This document shows, piece after piece, positions 54,907 to 63,029 of a DNA stretch of 64,000 nt. Under the pieces are notes generated by a model. The model had not been told where the DNA came from. It did no database searches and saw nothing but the letters and a program-made list of their open reading frames with translations. Source of the stretch: an uncultured Dehalococcoidia bacterium (lineage in GTDB: Bacteria > Chloroflexota > Dehalococcoidia > Lucifugimonadales > Australimonadaceae); contig OY282355.1 of assembly GCA_958295525.1 (NCBI GenBank), positions 1,675,504-1,739,503 on the forward strand, read 5' to 3'. The translations under genes were made by a program, and so were the position numbers. How positions within the stretch are numbered: the stretch's first letter is position 1; every line of letters begins with the position of its first letter.

Positions 54907-55980
54907 CTAGTAGCCGCGCGCCCAATCCACTTCGTTGACGAGGGGCTCGCCTGCGAGGAAGCGGGCGATGTTCTCCTTGAGAATGTCCAGCGCGAATGAG
55001 GACGCGACGTCGACGTGCCCGGAGTTGTGGGGCGTCATCAGGACGTTGGGGTCGCGCAGCAGTTCCGGGTCGGGCGGACGAAACCACTCGTCCTCGTAGA
55101 CGTCGAGGTAGGCGCCCGCGAGTTTGCCGGAGCGGAGGGCGTCTTTGAGGGCGGACTCGTCCACCAGTTCGCCGCGCCCAACGTTGAGGATGACCGCGCC
55201 GTCTTTCATCGCGGCGAGCGCGTCTTCGCCGATGACGTGATGGGTGTCGGGCGTGAGGGACGCGGCGAGCGCGACGTAGTCGCATTCGGCGAGCATTTCG
55301 CGGAGCGCGGAGGGCGGATAGAGCGTTTCGACGGGGCCGCCGCCCGGCCGGACGCTCTCGACGGAGCGCCGGGATGCGAGCGTTCGCATGCCGAGCGCAT
55401 TCGCCAGGCGGGCGATCTCCGCGCCGATGCCGCCGAGCCCGACGACGCCCATCGTCCGTCCGGCGAGGAGGCGGAGGCTGTAGGGCGCGGCGTCCAATTC
55501 GCCCGCGACGCCCTGCGCGACGGCGATGCGGAGATTCTTGGCGAAATGGAGGGCGGCGGCGATGACCATTTCGGCGATGGGGGTCGCGTCCACGTAGCCG
55601 CGCGCGGAGGTCAGGCGGACGCGGGAGCCCCAGAGGTCGGAGCGCTGGAGGTCGGAGACGCCGGCCCAGAGGTATTGCGCCCATAGGAGATTCGGCATAC
55701 GCGAGAGAAGGCGCTTCGGGTAGGGGAGCGTCATCACGAGAATATGGGCGCCGCGGAGGAGCCGCTCGCGTTCGTCCGGCGGGAGGTCTGTGCTCCAGGG
55801 GCGCGGCTTCCAGAGGCCGGTGGCGGCGGGGAGCATTCCCGCGCCGTCGTCGAACGCCTGGGCGGGGACGGCGGTCGCGCGGACGCGCCCGGGCGCGGCG
55901 GCCTCGAGTTCGGCGATAGGCGCGCGCTCCGGGTCCATAAAGAGGAGGAGGTCGAGGGTTTGCGGGAGGTCTGCGGGCAT
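54907..55980 (-). CDS. D-2-hydroxyacid dehydrogenase family protein
   Basis: A 357-residue NAD(P)-dependent dehydrogenase. MGVVGLGGIGAEIARLANALG is the Rossmann loop (about 180-200), ILNVGRGELVDE carries the catalytic Arg, and MTPHNSGH the catalytic His. SARGYVDATPIAEMVIAAAL fits the family. It probably reduces a 2-keto acid or its reverse. It leads a two-gene unit with the AKR, transcribed away from the amidohydrolase. Confidence 0.88.
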   Translation of the reverse strand: MPADLPQTLDLLLFMDPERAPIAELEAAAPGRVRATAVPAQAFDDGAGMLPAATGLWKPRPWSTDLPPDERERLLRGAHILVMTLPYPKRLLSRMPNLLWAQYLWAGVSDLQRSDLWGSRVRLTSARGYVDATPIAEMVIAAALHFAKNLRIAVAQGVAGELDAAPYSLRLLAGRTMGVVGLGGIGAEIARLANALGMRTLASRRSVESVRPGGGPVETLYPPSALREMLAECDYVALAASLTPDTHHVIGEDALAAMKDGAVILNVGRGELVDESALKDALRSGKLAGAYLDVYEDEWFRPPDPELLRDPNVLMTPHNSGHVDVASSFALDILKENIARFLAGEPLVNEVDWARGY

Positions 55981-55989
55981 AGGAGCGCC

Positions 55990-55995
55990 ATTATA
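55990..55995 (-). promoter_or_regulatory. Consensus -10 for the hydroxyacid dehydrogenase gene
   Basis: A perfect TATAAT on the minus strand ends 9 bases before the ATG at 55980, implying a leader of only a few bases. No -35 is evident. Confidence 0.5.
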
Positions 55996-56086
55996 CGGGA
56001 GGGGCGCCGTCAGCCCGGCGCGGAGCGGCGGGCAAGCAGGGCGGCGTCTGTTCGCTCGTAGAGGCCCCTTCCGCCGCCATTTCCTC

Positions 56087-56092
56087 TATACT
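56087..56092 (+). promoter_or_regulatory. Possible -10 for the amidohydrolase gene
   Basis: TATACT, 27 bases before ATG 56119; the strong ribosome site AGAGGAGGAG lies between. The -35 is unclear. It is divergent from the TATAAT at 55990-55995. Confidence 0.4.
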
Positions 56093-56118
56093 CCCAACTC
56101 GCCTAGAGGAGGAGCGCA

Positions 56119-57207
56119 ATGACGACGACGGCTGTTGACCTCGAGACGATCATAGACGCGGACGGGCACCTTTTCGAGGATCCGGAGGCGATCAGCGCGC
56201 TGATGCCCGTCGGCTACCGCGAGCGCGGGCCGTTCGACCTGCTGAAGTTGTTTCCGCCGCTCGACCACCTGCACTCGGCTTCGATGATTCAGTTGCCGCC
56301 GGGGTCGTTCGAGCGGTCGGGAACGGAGGGCTGGAAGCGGTTTATGGGCGCGGCGGGGATCAGCGCCGCCGTCCTCTACCCCACGCAGGCGCTCGCCTAC
56401 GGAAAGATCGTCTCCATAGACTGGGCGGTCGCAGTGTGCCGCGCGTACAACGACTGGCTGCACGAGGCGTATCTCCGCAACGACGCGCGCTTCAAGGGAA
56501 TGGCGCTGATTCCGATGCAAGACCCGCCGGCGGCGGTCGCGGAGTTGCGGCGCGCAGTGGAGGATTTGGGAATGGCGGGGGCGATGCTGCCGTCCACCGG
56601 GCTGAAGGCGCACGTCGGCTCGCCGGAGTACTGGCCCGTGTACGAAGAGGCGGAGCGCCTCGGATGCTGCCTGGCGGTGCACGGCGGCTGCCACAGCGGG
56701 CTGGGGCTGGACAATATGAACGTCTACCCCGCCGTGCACGGGTTGGGGCATCCGTTCGGAATAATGGTGTCGTTCGCGGGGATTCTGATGAACGGCGTCT
56801 ACGACAAGTTTCCGGGCATCCGCATCGGGTTCCTGGAGGGCGGCGTGTCGTGGTTCCTGCTGTGCTTGGAGCGGCTGGACGAGTCGTGGGCGACGCACAT
56901 CCCCTATGACCCCGGGGCGAAGTACATCCGGCTGCGCGACGGCGAGTCCATCTTCGACTACACGGTGCGGCAAGCGCGCGAAGGGCGCATCTACGTAGGC
57001 TGCGAGGGCGGAGAGTTCGCGCTGCCCTACGCGGTGAAGGTCGCGGGGCCGGAGCCGTTTATGTATTCGTCGGACTTCCCGCACGAGGTGAACCGCGAGA
57101 GCATCCGCCATGAGATCGAGGAAGTCTTGGAGTGCGAAATGACGGCGGCGGAGAAGGCGATGACGCTGCACGAGAACGCGGAGCGTTTCTACGGGTTCCG
57201 CCCGTAG
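56119..57207 (+). CDS. Amidohydrolase family protein (amidohydrolase_2)
   Basis: A 362-residue metal-dependent TIM-barrel hydrolase or decarboxylase. The N-terminal metal motif is DADGHLFE (Asp15, His17), CLAVHGGCHSG holds the barrel histidine, and MYSSDFPHE the C-terminal aspartate. Relatives include 2,3-dihydroxybenzoate/ACMSD-type decarboxylases and many uncharacterised marine Chloroflexota proteins. Its plus-strand neighbours are a zinc dehydrogenase and a Rieske oxygenase, so a role in breaking down a cyclic or aromatic compound is a reasonable inference. Confidence 0.85.
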   Translation: MTTTAVDLETIIDADGHLFEDPEAISALMPVGYRERGPFDLLKLFPPLDHLHSASMIQLPPGSFERSGTEGWKRFMGAAGISAAVLYPTQALAYGKIVSIDWAVAVCRAYNDWLHEAYLRNDARFKGMALIPMQDPPAAVAELRRAVEDLGMAGAMLPSTGLKAHVGSPEYWPVYEEAERLGCCLAVHGGCHSGLGLDNMNVYPAVHGLGHPFGIMVSFAGILMNGVYDKFPGIRIGFLEGGVSWFLLCLERLDESWATHIPYDPGAKYIRLRDGESIFDYTVRQAREGRIYVGCEGGEFALPYAVKVAGPEPFMYSSDFPHEVNRESIRHEIEEVLECEMTAAEKAMTLHENAERFYGFRP

Positions 57208-57340
57208 GGAGCGCGGGGGCGCCTTCATGGATTTCTCAGGAGCGGGCAGGGCGCGCGCAAAGCGTTGACCCCTGCCGTTGCGGGGCGTAATCTATGGCCG
57301 AATGCGGGCGCGGACGCTCCGCATCGGAAGGAGCCAGCGT

Positions 57341-58462
57341 ATGGCGGAGAAAGCGGTCGTCGCGGCGAAGGTTGGGCCAAACCGGACGGAGCGGATGGAG
57401 TTCGACCTGCCAGAGATTCCGGTGGACGGGGCGTTGCTGAAAGTGGAGGCGGCGGGCGTGTGCGGCAGCGACGTCGGCGGGTACGAACGCGAAATGAAGG
57501 GCGGCCCCCTCGTGATGGGGCATGAGAACGTCGGCTACCTGGTGAAGGTCGGCCACGTGTTCGCCGACCGCTGGGGCGTGCGAGAGGGCGATATGGTCGC
57601 CCTGGAGGAGTACCTCCCCTGCGGGCGGTGCGAGTTCTGCCGCGTCGGAGAGTACCGCCATTGCTTCGCCACCGACGCCTCGGCGAATTCCGCCGCGATC
57701 CGCTACGGCTCGACGTCGGTGGAGGTCGCGCCGTCGCTGTGGGGCGGGTACGCGCAGTATCTGTACGTGCCGCCGAACGCGCCGCTGCACAAAGTCCCTG
57801 CGGGGATTACGGCGGAAGAGGCGGCGATGGCCCTCCCTATGGGCAACGGCATTCAGTGGGCGCTGATCGAAGGGCAGGTCGGCTACGGCAAAAGCGCGCT
57901 GATTCAGGGGCCGGGGCAGCAAGGGCTGGCGTGCGTCGTCGCGTCGAAACAGGCGGGAGCGGACTGCATCATCGTGACGGGCAGAGGCGCGAAAGACGCG
58001 CGACGGCTGGAGGTCGCCCGCGCGCTGGGCGCGGACTTCACGATTGACGTCGCGGAGGAGGACCCGCTGCCGCGCATCAAGGAAATCACGGGCGGCGGGC
58101 CGGAGGCCGGAGTCGACGTCGTGGTGGACTGCACGTCGCACGCGGGCTCCGCGCCGACGCTGCTGGCGATAGAAGCGACGAAGCGCAAGGGCGGGCGGAT
58201 GGTCGCGCAGGCGGAGAGCGCGATCTTCCCGGACTTCCCCATCGGCAGGCTCACGCGGAAGTATATGACGCTCGCCAGCGCGCGCGGCCACTCGTTCGAG
58301 GCGGTCGAACTCGCGCTGCGGCAAATCGCGTCGCATCGCTTCCCCCTGGAACTGATGCGGACGCACACCTACGGGCTGGTTGACGTGCACACCGCGATCC
58401 GCGCGGTGGCCGGCGATGGCGTGGACGACGCGATTCACGTGTCCGTCCTGCCCTGGGCGTAA
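57341..58462 (+). CDS. Zinc-dependent MDR alcohol dehydrogenase family protein
   Basis: A 373-residue medium-chain dehydrogenase. Catalytic zinc ligands are Cys41 (GVCGSD) and His61-Glu62 (MGHENVG). The structural zinc site has Cys94/97/100/108 ([15 protein letters not shown]). The nucleotide loop [10 protein letters not shown] follows. ATG at 57341 has GGAAGGAG in front. The substrate is unknown. It is 52 bases ahead of the Rieske gene and probably shares its transcript. Confidence 0.9.
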   Translation: MAEKAVVAAKVGPNRTERMEFDLPEIPVDGALLKVEAAGVCGSDVGGYEREMKGGPLVMGHENVGYLVKVGHVFADRWGVREGDMVALEEYLPCGRCEFCRVGEYRHCFATDASANSAAIRYGSTSVEVAPSLWGGYAQYLYVPPNAPLHKVPAGITAEEAAMALPMGNGIQWALIEGQVGYGKSALIQGPGQQGLACVVASKQAGADCIIVTGRGAKDARRLEVARALGADFTIDVAEEDPLPRIKEITGGGPEAGVDVVVDCTSHAGSAPTLLAIEATKRKGGRMVAQAESAIFPDFPIGRLTRKYMTLASARGHSFEAVELALRQIASHRFPLELMRTHTYGLVDVHTAIRAVAGDGVDDAIHVSVLPWA

Positions 58463-58514
58463 GCGAGAAGAAGCGACGCGAACTCGCGGCGCGAACGGAG
58501 ACGGAGGTAGAGCA

Positions 58515-59849
58515 ATGCTGTCCGTGCAAGAGAACCAGAAACTGACGCAGGTTGGGGCGGGCACGCCGATGGGCGAGTACATTCGCCGCTTCTGGATGCC
58601 CTTCCGCCTGTCCAGCGACGTGCCTGAAGCCGACGGCGAGCCCGTCCGCGTGCGCCTGATGGGCGAGGAACTGCTCGCGTTCCGCCGGACGGACGGGCAG
58701 GTGGGCCTCATCCAGCGGAACTGCCCGCACCGCTGGGCCGACCTCTTCTTCGGGCGCAACGAGGAGAACGGCATCCGCTGCACCTATCACGGCTGGAAGT
58801 TCGACCTGAACGGCTCCTGCGTGGATATGCCGACGGAGACGGACGAGAGCACGTACAAGGACAAGATACGCATCGCGTCGTACCCGGTGCGCGAGGCCGC
58901 AGGCATCCTCTGGACGTATATGGGCCCGAAGGACCTGCAGCCGGAGATGCCGGACTTCGAATACAACCGGATGCCGGAGGCGCACCGCTTCGTCTCCTGG
59001 AACTGGCAGCAGACGAACTACGCGCAGGCGATAGAGGGCGGGATAGACTCCGCGCACTCCAACTACCTGCACGCGACGCTCGACGCCTACCACAGGACGG
59101 ACGCTTGGCGGTCGCAGTGGGAGCGCTCCCAGAATCTGCGCGACAAGTATCACGCGCGCGATCAGCATCCGAAGTTCTTCGCGGATGACACGGACTACGG
59201 CGTCATCACGGGCGCGCGGCGCGACACGGGCGAAGGGCCGTTCTACTGGCGCTACAACCTCTTCCTGCTGCCGTTCTACACAATGCCGCCCTCCGCGCCC
59301 ACGCAGAAGTTCTTCCACGCCTTCGTGCCGATAGACGATCACCACAATATGCGGTGGACGTTCGTCTGGAACCTCAAGAACCCGCTGCCCTCCTCCTCCA
59401 TCGAGGAGTGGCGCAACGGCTCCGGGCTGCATTCCGCGTCGCTGCCGGGCTACTTCCGCATCGGCTCGTCGGACGACTCGACGGCGCTCTTCGCGGAGCA
59501 CTTCCCGCTCCGCAACAAGGAGAACGACTACCTCGTGAGCCGCGACTACCAGAAGCGGCTCACGTTCACCGGCATCACGGGCACGGGCGAGCAAGACTTG
59601 TCGGTGCAAGAGGGGATGGGGCACATCACGCCGCGCAACAAGGAGCACCTCGGCACGACGGACATCGGCATCATCAAGTCGCGCCGCCGCCTGCTCAAAG
59701 AGGCGACCGCCTTGCAGGACGGGGAAGAGCCCTACGCCGCGTCGCACGGAAGCGTCTATTACGTCCGCTCCGGCGACACGCTGCTCGACCCGGAGGAGAA
59801 CTGGGTGAGCGGCGAGAAGATCAGGGAGTTGCAGACCGCCGCGTGGTAG
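58515..59849 (+). CDS. Rieske [2Fe-2S] non-heme iron oxygenase, large subunit
   Basis: A 444-residue phthalate-dioxygenase-like alpha subunit. The Rieske ligands are Cys70-x-His72 (CPHRW) and Cys89-x2-His92 (CTYHGWKF). The mononuclear iron ligands are His181 and His186 with bridging Asp178 in GGIDSAHSNYLH. GGAGGT precedes ATG at 58515. No reductase or ferredoxin gene is adjacent, so electrons must come from a partner elsewhere. Such oxygenases hydroxylate or demethylate aromatic, alicyclic or quaternary-amine substrates. Confidence 0.92.
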   Translation: MLSVQENQKLTQVGAGTPMGEYIRRFWMPFRLSSDVPEADGEPVRVRLMGEELLAFRRTDGQVGLIQRNCPHRWADLFFGRNEENGIRCTYHGWKFDLNGSCVDMPTETDESTYKDKIRIASYPVREAAGILWTYMGPKDLQPEMPDFEYNRMPEAHRFVSWNWQQTNYAQAIEGGIDSAHSNYLHATLDAYHRTDAWRSQWERSQNLRDKYHARDQHPKFFADDTDYGVITGARRDTGEGPFYWRYNLFLLPFYTMPPSAPTQKFFHAFVPIDDHHNMRWTFVWNLKNPLPSSSIEEWRNGSGLHSASLPGYFRIGSSDDSTALFAEHFPLRNKENDYLVSRDYQKRLTFTGITGTGEQDLSVQEGMGHITPRNKEHLGTTDIGIIKSRRRLLKEATALQDGEEPYAASHGSVYYVRSGDTLLDPEENWVSGEKIRELQTAAW

Positions 59850-59939
59850 CGGTCGGCTGCGTTCCGCCGAACGCGCGCGGAGCGGCGCGGGGAGGCCCGC
59901 GCCGCTCCGCTTATCTGCGTGCATAGGCAATTTCCTGTT

Positions 59940-60223
59940 GTTCCCGCGTAGGCGGGAACCCAGTTGGCGCGCAGCGCCCCCTTGCCCCGTCATCCGCCCC
60001 ATATCCCGTCGTTCCCGCGTAGGCGGGAACCTCGCCCCCTGCCCCGTCGTTCCCGCGTAGGCGGGAACCTCGCCCCCTGTCCCGCCCTGCCCGCGCAGGC
60101 GGGAATCTCGCCCACTGTCCCGCCCTGCCCGCGTAGGCGGGAACCTCGCCCCCTTGCCCCGTCGTTTCCGCGTAGGCGGGAACCTCGCCTCCTTGCCCCG
60201 TCGTTCCCGCGTAGGCGGGAACC
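59940..60223. repeat. Seven-copy REP-like hairpin array
   Basis: Copies of GTTCCCGCGTAGGCGGGAACC start at about 59940, 60011, 60049, 60087, 60125, 60164 and 60203, the last six at a 38-40-base period. The spacers (TCGCCCCCTGCCCCGTC and variants) are also alike, so this is a tandem array with repeated spacers. The 59850-60303 gap holds nothing else apparent. Confidence 0.92.
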
Positions 60224-60303
60224 TCGCCCCCCGGACGGCGCACGCCGTGAGGCGGCGGCGCTTCTCTGATAGAATAGGCGCGCTAGGAGCATCGCTTCCC
60301 GTT

Positions 60304-61068
60304 ATGGCCAACCGCAGCAATCGGCGCCCCGCGCCGGCGCAACAGCCCCCGACCGACGCCGCCTTCATCCGGAGCAGCGCCGACGACGTTCGGCGGCGGC
60401 TCCGGCAGGCCGGACGCAAGGACGCCGCGGAGCGCATCCGCAAAGAGGCGGGGCGCGACGTCCCCTGCTACGGCGTGCCCGCGGCGGACGTTCACCGCAT
60501 CGGCCTCGATCTCGTTCGCAAGTTGCGCTCCCCGGGACTCCCGACGACGCTGGCCGTCGCCGACGTCCTGTTCCGCTCCGGCAACGTGGAGGAGGGGCTG
60601 GTGGGGGCGCAGATCGTAGGGGCGCTTGCGCGGCTAATCACCGGCGGCGACTTCGAGCGGATCGAGCCCTGGGGCGACACGCTGACGGCTCCGCAGACGG
60701 CGGACGCGCTCGGCGCGAGTTGCCTTAGCCCGTCGCTCGCGGCGAAGCCGTCGCTCGTGAAGACGATGCGCGCTTGGGCGCGCTCCGAAAATCCCTCCAA
60801 GCGGCGCGCCGCCATCGCCGCCTTCGGCCCGCTCGCGCGGGAAGGGCGCTTCACCACCGACGCGCTGGAGACGGCGGAGATCCTTATGGAGGACTCGAGC
60901 GAGGAGGCGCAGCGCGGCGTCGGGGCGATGCTCATGGAGGCGTCCCGCCTCAACGGCGACCGCGTAGCGGATTTCCTCGCGGAATGGAAAGACCGGAGCC
61001 CGCGCCTCCTTCTGGAGACCGCCGCCTCGCGGCTGCAGCCGGCGCAGCGCGATCGGGCGCTGGGCTGA
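60304..61068 (+). CDS. AlkD-like HEAT-repeat DNA alkylation repair protein
   Basis: A 254-residue all-helical protein. VPAADVHRIG, FRSGNVEEGLVGAQIVG, FERIEPWGDTLTAPQTADALG and SENPSKRRAAIAAF follow the DNA-glycosylase AlkD family, including the PW..D segment that lines the active cleft. AlkD removes bulky or charged alkylated purines without flipping the base. ATG at 60304 comes directly after the repeat array; the in-frame extension upstream is repeat-encoded and was rejected. Confidence 0.85.
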   Translation: MANRSNRRPAPAQQPPTDAAFIRSSADDVRRRLRQAGRKDAAERIRKEAGRDVPCYGVPAADVHRIGLDLVRKLRSPGLPTTLAVADVLFRSGNVEEGLVGAQIVGALARLITGGDFERIEPWGDTLTAPQTADALGASCLSPSLAAKPSLVKTMRAWARSENPSKRRAAIAAFGPLAREGRFTTDALETAEILMEDSSEEAQRGVGAMLMEASRLNGDRVADFLAEWKDRSPRLLLETAASRLQPAQRDRALG

Positions 61069-61430
61069 TGGCGGACGCTCCGGGGGCGCGCCCCGCGCCC
61101 GGGATCGGGCGTCGGCTGCACCGGGGAATTGTCTTCGCGCTCGTCGTGGGCGCGGCGGGCGCGGCGCTTGGCGGCGCGCCCGCGATCTTCTTGCAATCGC
61201 TCTTCAACGAGGAATCGCAACGCTGCGCGGAAGCCGTCCGAACCGCGAACGAGCGCGGAGACGAGGCCCCGGTGTGCGGCGACGAATTTCTCGCGCCGCC
61301 CGAGTGGCTCCCGCTCTCCTTGCTGTGGGGAGGCGCGGCGGTCGGCGCTTTGGGCGGCCTGGCCTACGGAATCGCCTCGCCTGGCCGCCGCGCCTCCCGC
61401 GACGCCGAGCGGCAGTGGCTGCCGTTCTGA
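61068..61430 (+). CDS. Small membrane protein, two helices
   Basis: 120 residues. Hydrophobic segments at about 19-43 and 83-104 enclose a loop with two cysteines (RCAEAV, VCGDE) that may form a disulfide outside. Start ATG overlaps the AlkD stop (TGATG), so it is translationally coupled to the repair gene. Function unknown. Confidence 0.65.
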   Translation: MADAPGARPAPGIGRRLHRGIVFALVVGAAGAALGGAPAIFLQSLFNEESQRCAEAVRTANERGDEAPVCGDEFLAPPEWLPLSLLWGGAAVGALGGLAYGIASPGRRASRDAERQWLPF

Positions 61431-61530
61431 AGGCGACTTTGCCTAAGAGTCGTCCAATGCACATGCGTGGACAGTATTCGGCAGGCGCCGCGAAGCGTCG
61501 CTCCACTCTCACCCTAGAGCCCCGCCCTGA

Positions 61531-61556
61531 CCGCGAAAGCGGGAACCTACTGGGGA
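61531..61556. repeat. Degenerate REP-like repeat upstream of recA
   Basis: CCGCGAAAGCGGGAACCTACTGGGGA matches 37621-37644 upstream of leuS beyond the hairpin. The rest of the 61431-61754 gap shows no gene. Confidence 0.5.
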
Positions 61557-61705
61557 CCTGGAAGTTATGCGAATGTCTCCGTCGAGGAGCGATCCGCCCC
61601 GCGTCCAAATTCCAAATGCGACACAGGCCCCTTGCGCGGTTGCCTATGGGCGGGTGAGAGACTGCGGAACGGAACGCCGCGCCCCCGCGAGCGATGCGCG
61701 TGTGG

Positions 61706-61738
61706 TAGCATAAATCTGCCTAGCCAGCGGCGGCTAGG
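61706..61738 (+). promoter_or_regulatory. recA promoter and palindrome
   Basis: TGGTAGCAT (61703-61711) looks like an extended -10. A perfect palindrome CCTAGCC-AGCGGC-GGCTAGG (61719-61738) starts where transcription would begin and ends 16 bases before the ATG, so it could be an operator. It does not match the Bacillus or E. coli LexA boxes. Confidence 0.4.
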
Positions 61739-61754
61739 AGACGAGGCAAGAGAC

Positions 61755-62810
61755 ATGTCGGACAAACAGCAGGCGTTGGAACTGGCCCTGGGGCAGATCG
61801 AAAAGCAGTTCGGCCGCGGGGCCATTATGCGGCTGGGCGAAGCGGCCCAGCAGTTGCACGTGGAGGCCATCCCCACGGGCTCCATCTCCCTGGACCTCGC
61901 CCTGGGCATAGGAGGCATCCCCCGCGGGCGGGTTACGGAAGTCTTCGGAACGGAGTCGGCGGGAAAGTCCACCCTTTGCAGCCACATCGTCGCGGAAGCG
62001 CAGCGCGCGGGAGGGACGGCGGCGTACATTGACGCCGAGCACGCCCTCGACCCCGTCTACGCGGAGGCTTGCGGCGTTCAGGTGGACACGCTGCTCATCT
62101 CGCAGCCCGACTCCGGGGAGCAGGCGCTCGAAATCGTCGAGTACTTGGTTCGGAGCGGAGCGGTGGACATCGTGGTGGTCGACAGCGTGGCGGCGCTCGT
62201 GCCGCGCGCCGAATTGGAAGGCGATATGGGCGACGCCCACGTCGGGCTCCAGGCGCGGCTGATGTCGCAGGCGCTGCGAAAACTCACCGCCGCGACCAAC
62301 GTCTCGCGCACCTCGGTCGTCTTCGTGAACCAACTGCGGGAGAAGGTCGGCGTCTTCTTCGGAAGCCCGGAGGTGACGCCCGGCGGGCGCGCCCTGAAGT
62401 TCTACAGTTCGGTCCGCATAGACCTGCGCCGGATCGAAACGATCAAGCAAGGCTCCGAGCCCGTCGGCTCGCGGGTGCGGGCGAAGATCGTGAAGAACAA
62501 AGTCGCCCCTCCCTTCCGGCAGGCCGAGTTCGACATAATGTTCAAGGCGGGCATCAGCAAGGCGGGGGACCTCCTCGACCTCGGCGTGGAGATGGGCGCG
62601 CTCCGGAAGTCCGGCGCGAACTACTCCTTCGACGAGACGCGCTTGGGGCAGGGGCGGGAGAACGCCAAAACGTTCCTGAACGCCAACCCTGACGTGGCCG
62701 CGCTGATCGAGGCGAAGGTTCGCGGCGTCGACGGCGCCGCGAACGGGCATGCCGACGCGCCTGCCCCCTCGAGCGGCCTGCGCGAGCCTGCGATGGCGGC
62801 GGCGAACTAG
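61755..62810 (+). CDS. recA: Recombinase A
   Basis: A 351-residue RecA. Walker A is GTESAGKST (Thr in place of the common Pro), Walker B is [13 protein letters not shown], and [20 protein letters not shown] covers loop L2. It catalyses strand exchange and, with ssDNA, LexA-type cleavage where present. AGGAGACGAGG precedes ATG at 61755. The C-terminal tail is Ala/Pro-rich rather than strongly acidic. recX does not follow. Confidence 0.97.
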   Translation: MSDKQQALELALGQIEKQFGRGAIMRLGEAAQQLHVEAIPTGSISLDLALGIGGIPRGRVTEVFGTESAGKSTLCSHIVAEAQRAGGTAAYIDAEHALDPVYAEACGVQVDTLLISQPDSGEQALEIVEYLVRSGAVDIVVVDSVAALVPRAELEGDMGDAHVGLQARLMSQALRKLTAATNVSRTSVVFVNQLREKVGVFFGSPEVTPGGRALKFYSSVRIDLRRIETIKQGSEPVGSRVRAKIVKNKVAPPFRQAEFDIMFKAGISKAGDLLDLGVEMGALRKSGANYSFDETRLGQGRENAKTFLNANPDVAALIEAKVRGVDGAANGHADAPAPSSGLREPAMAAAN

Positions 62811-63029
62811 CGCGAGCCGCCGCGCCTCGTCTCCATAGCCGCCCTGCGCCGGCCAAAACGGACGGCGGGGCTGCGGCGCGCGCGCCGCGTGTTTTCACGC
62901 GGAGAACGCGCTAACCCGCAGCCCGCCCCGGGAAACCGGAGCGCCGCCGCCCAAAACAGCCCTGGCCGGCCTGTCCGGTCCCCCTCGAACGGGGACGCGC
63001 GCGCAGACCGGCCCGAAAGGAGACGCTTT

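Noticed and set aside
59940-60223. Regularly spaced palindromic repeats that resemble a CRISPR array
   Set aside because: The spacers are themselves repeated copies, the unit is only ~39 bases overall, and no cas gene is near. It is a tandem hairpin-repeat array.
62978-62996. Hairpin between recA and rny taken as a terminator
   Set aside because: It lacks a T-run and lies directly in front of the rny ribosome site. A leader structure is equally likely, so no terminator was called.
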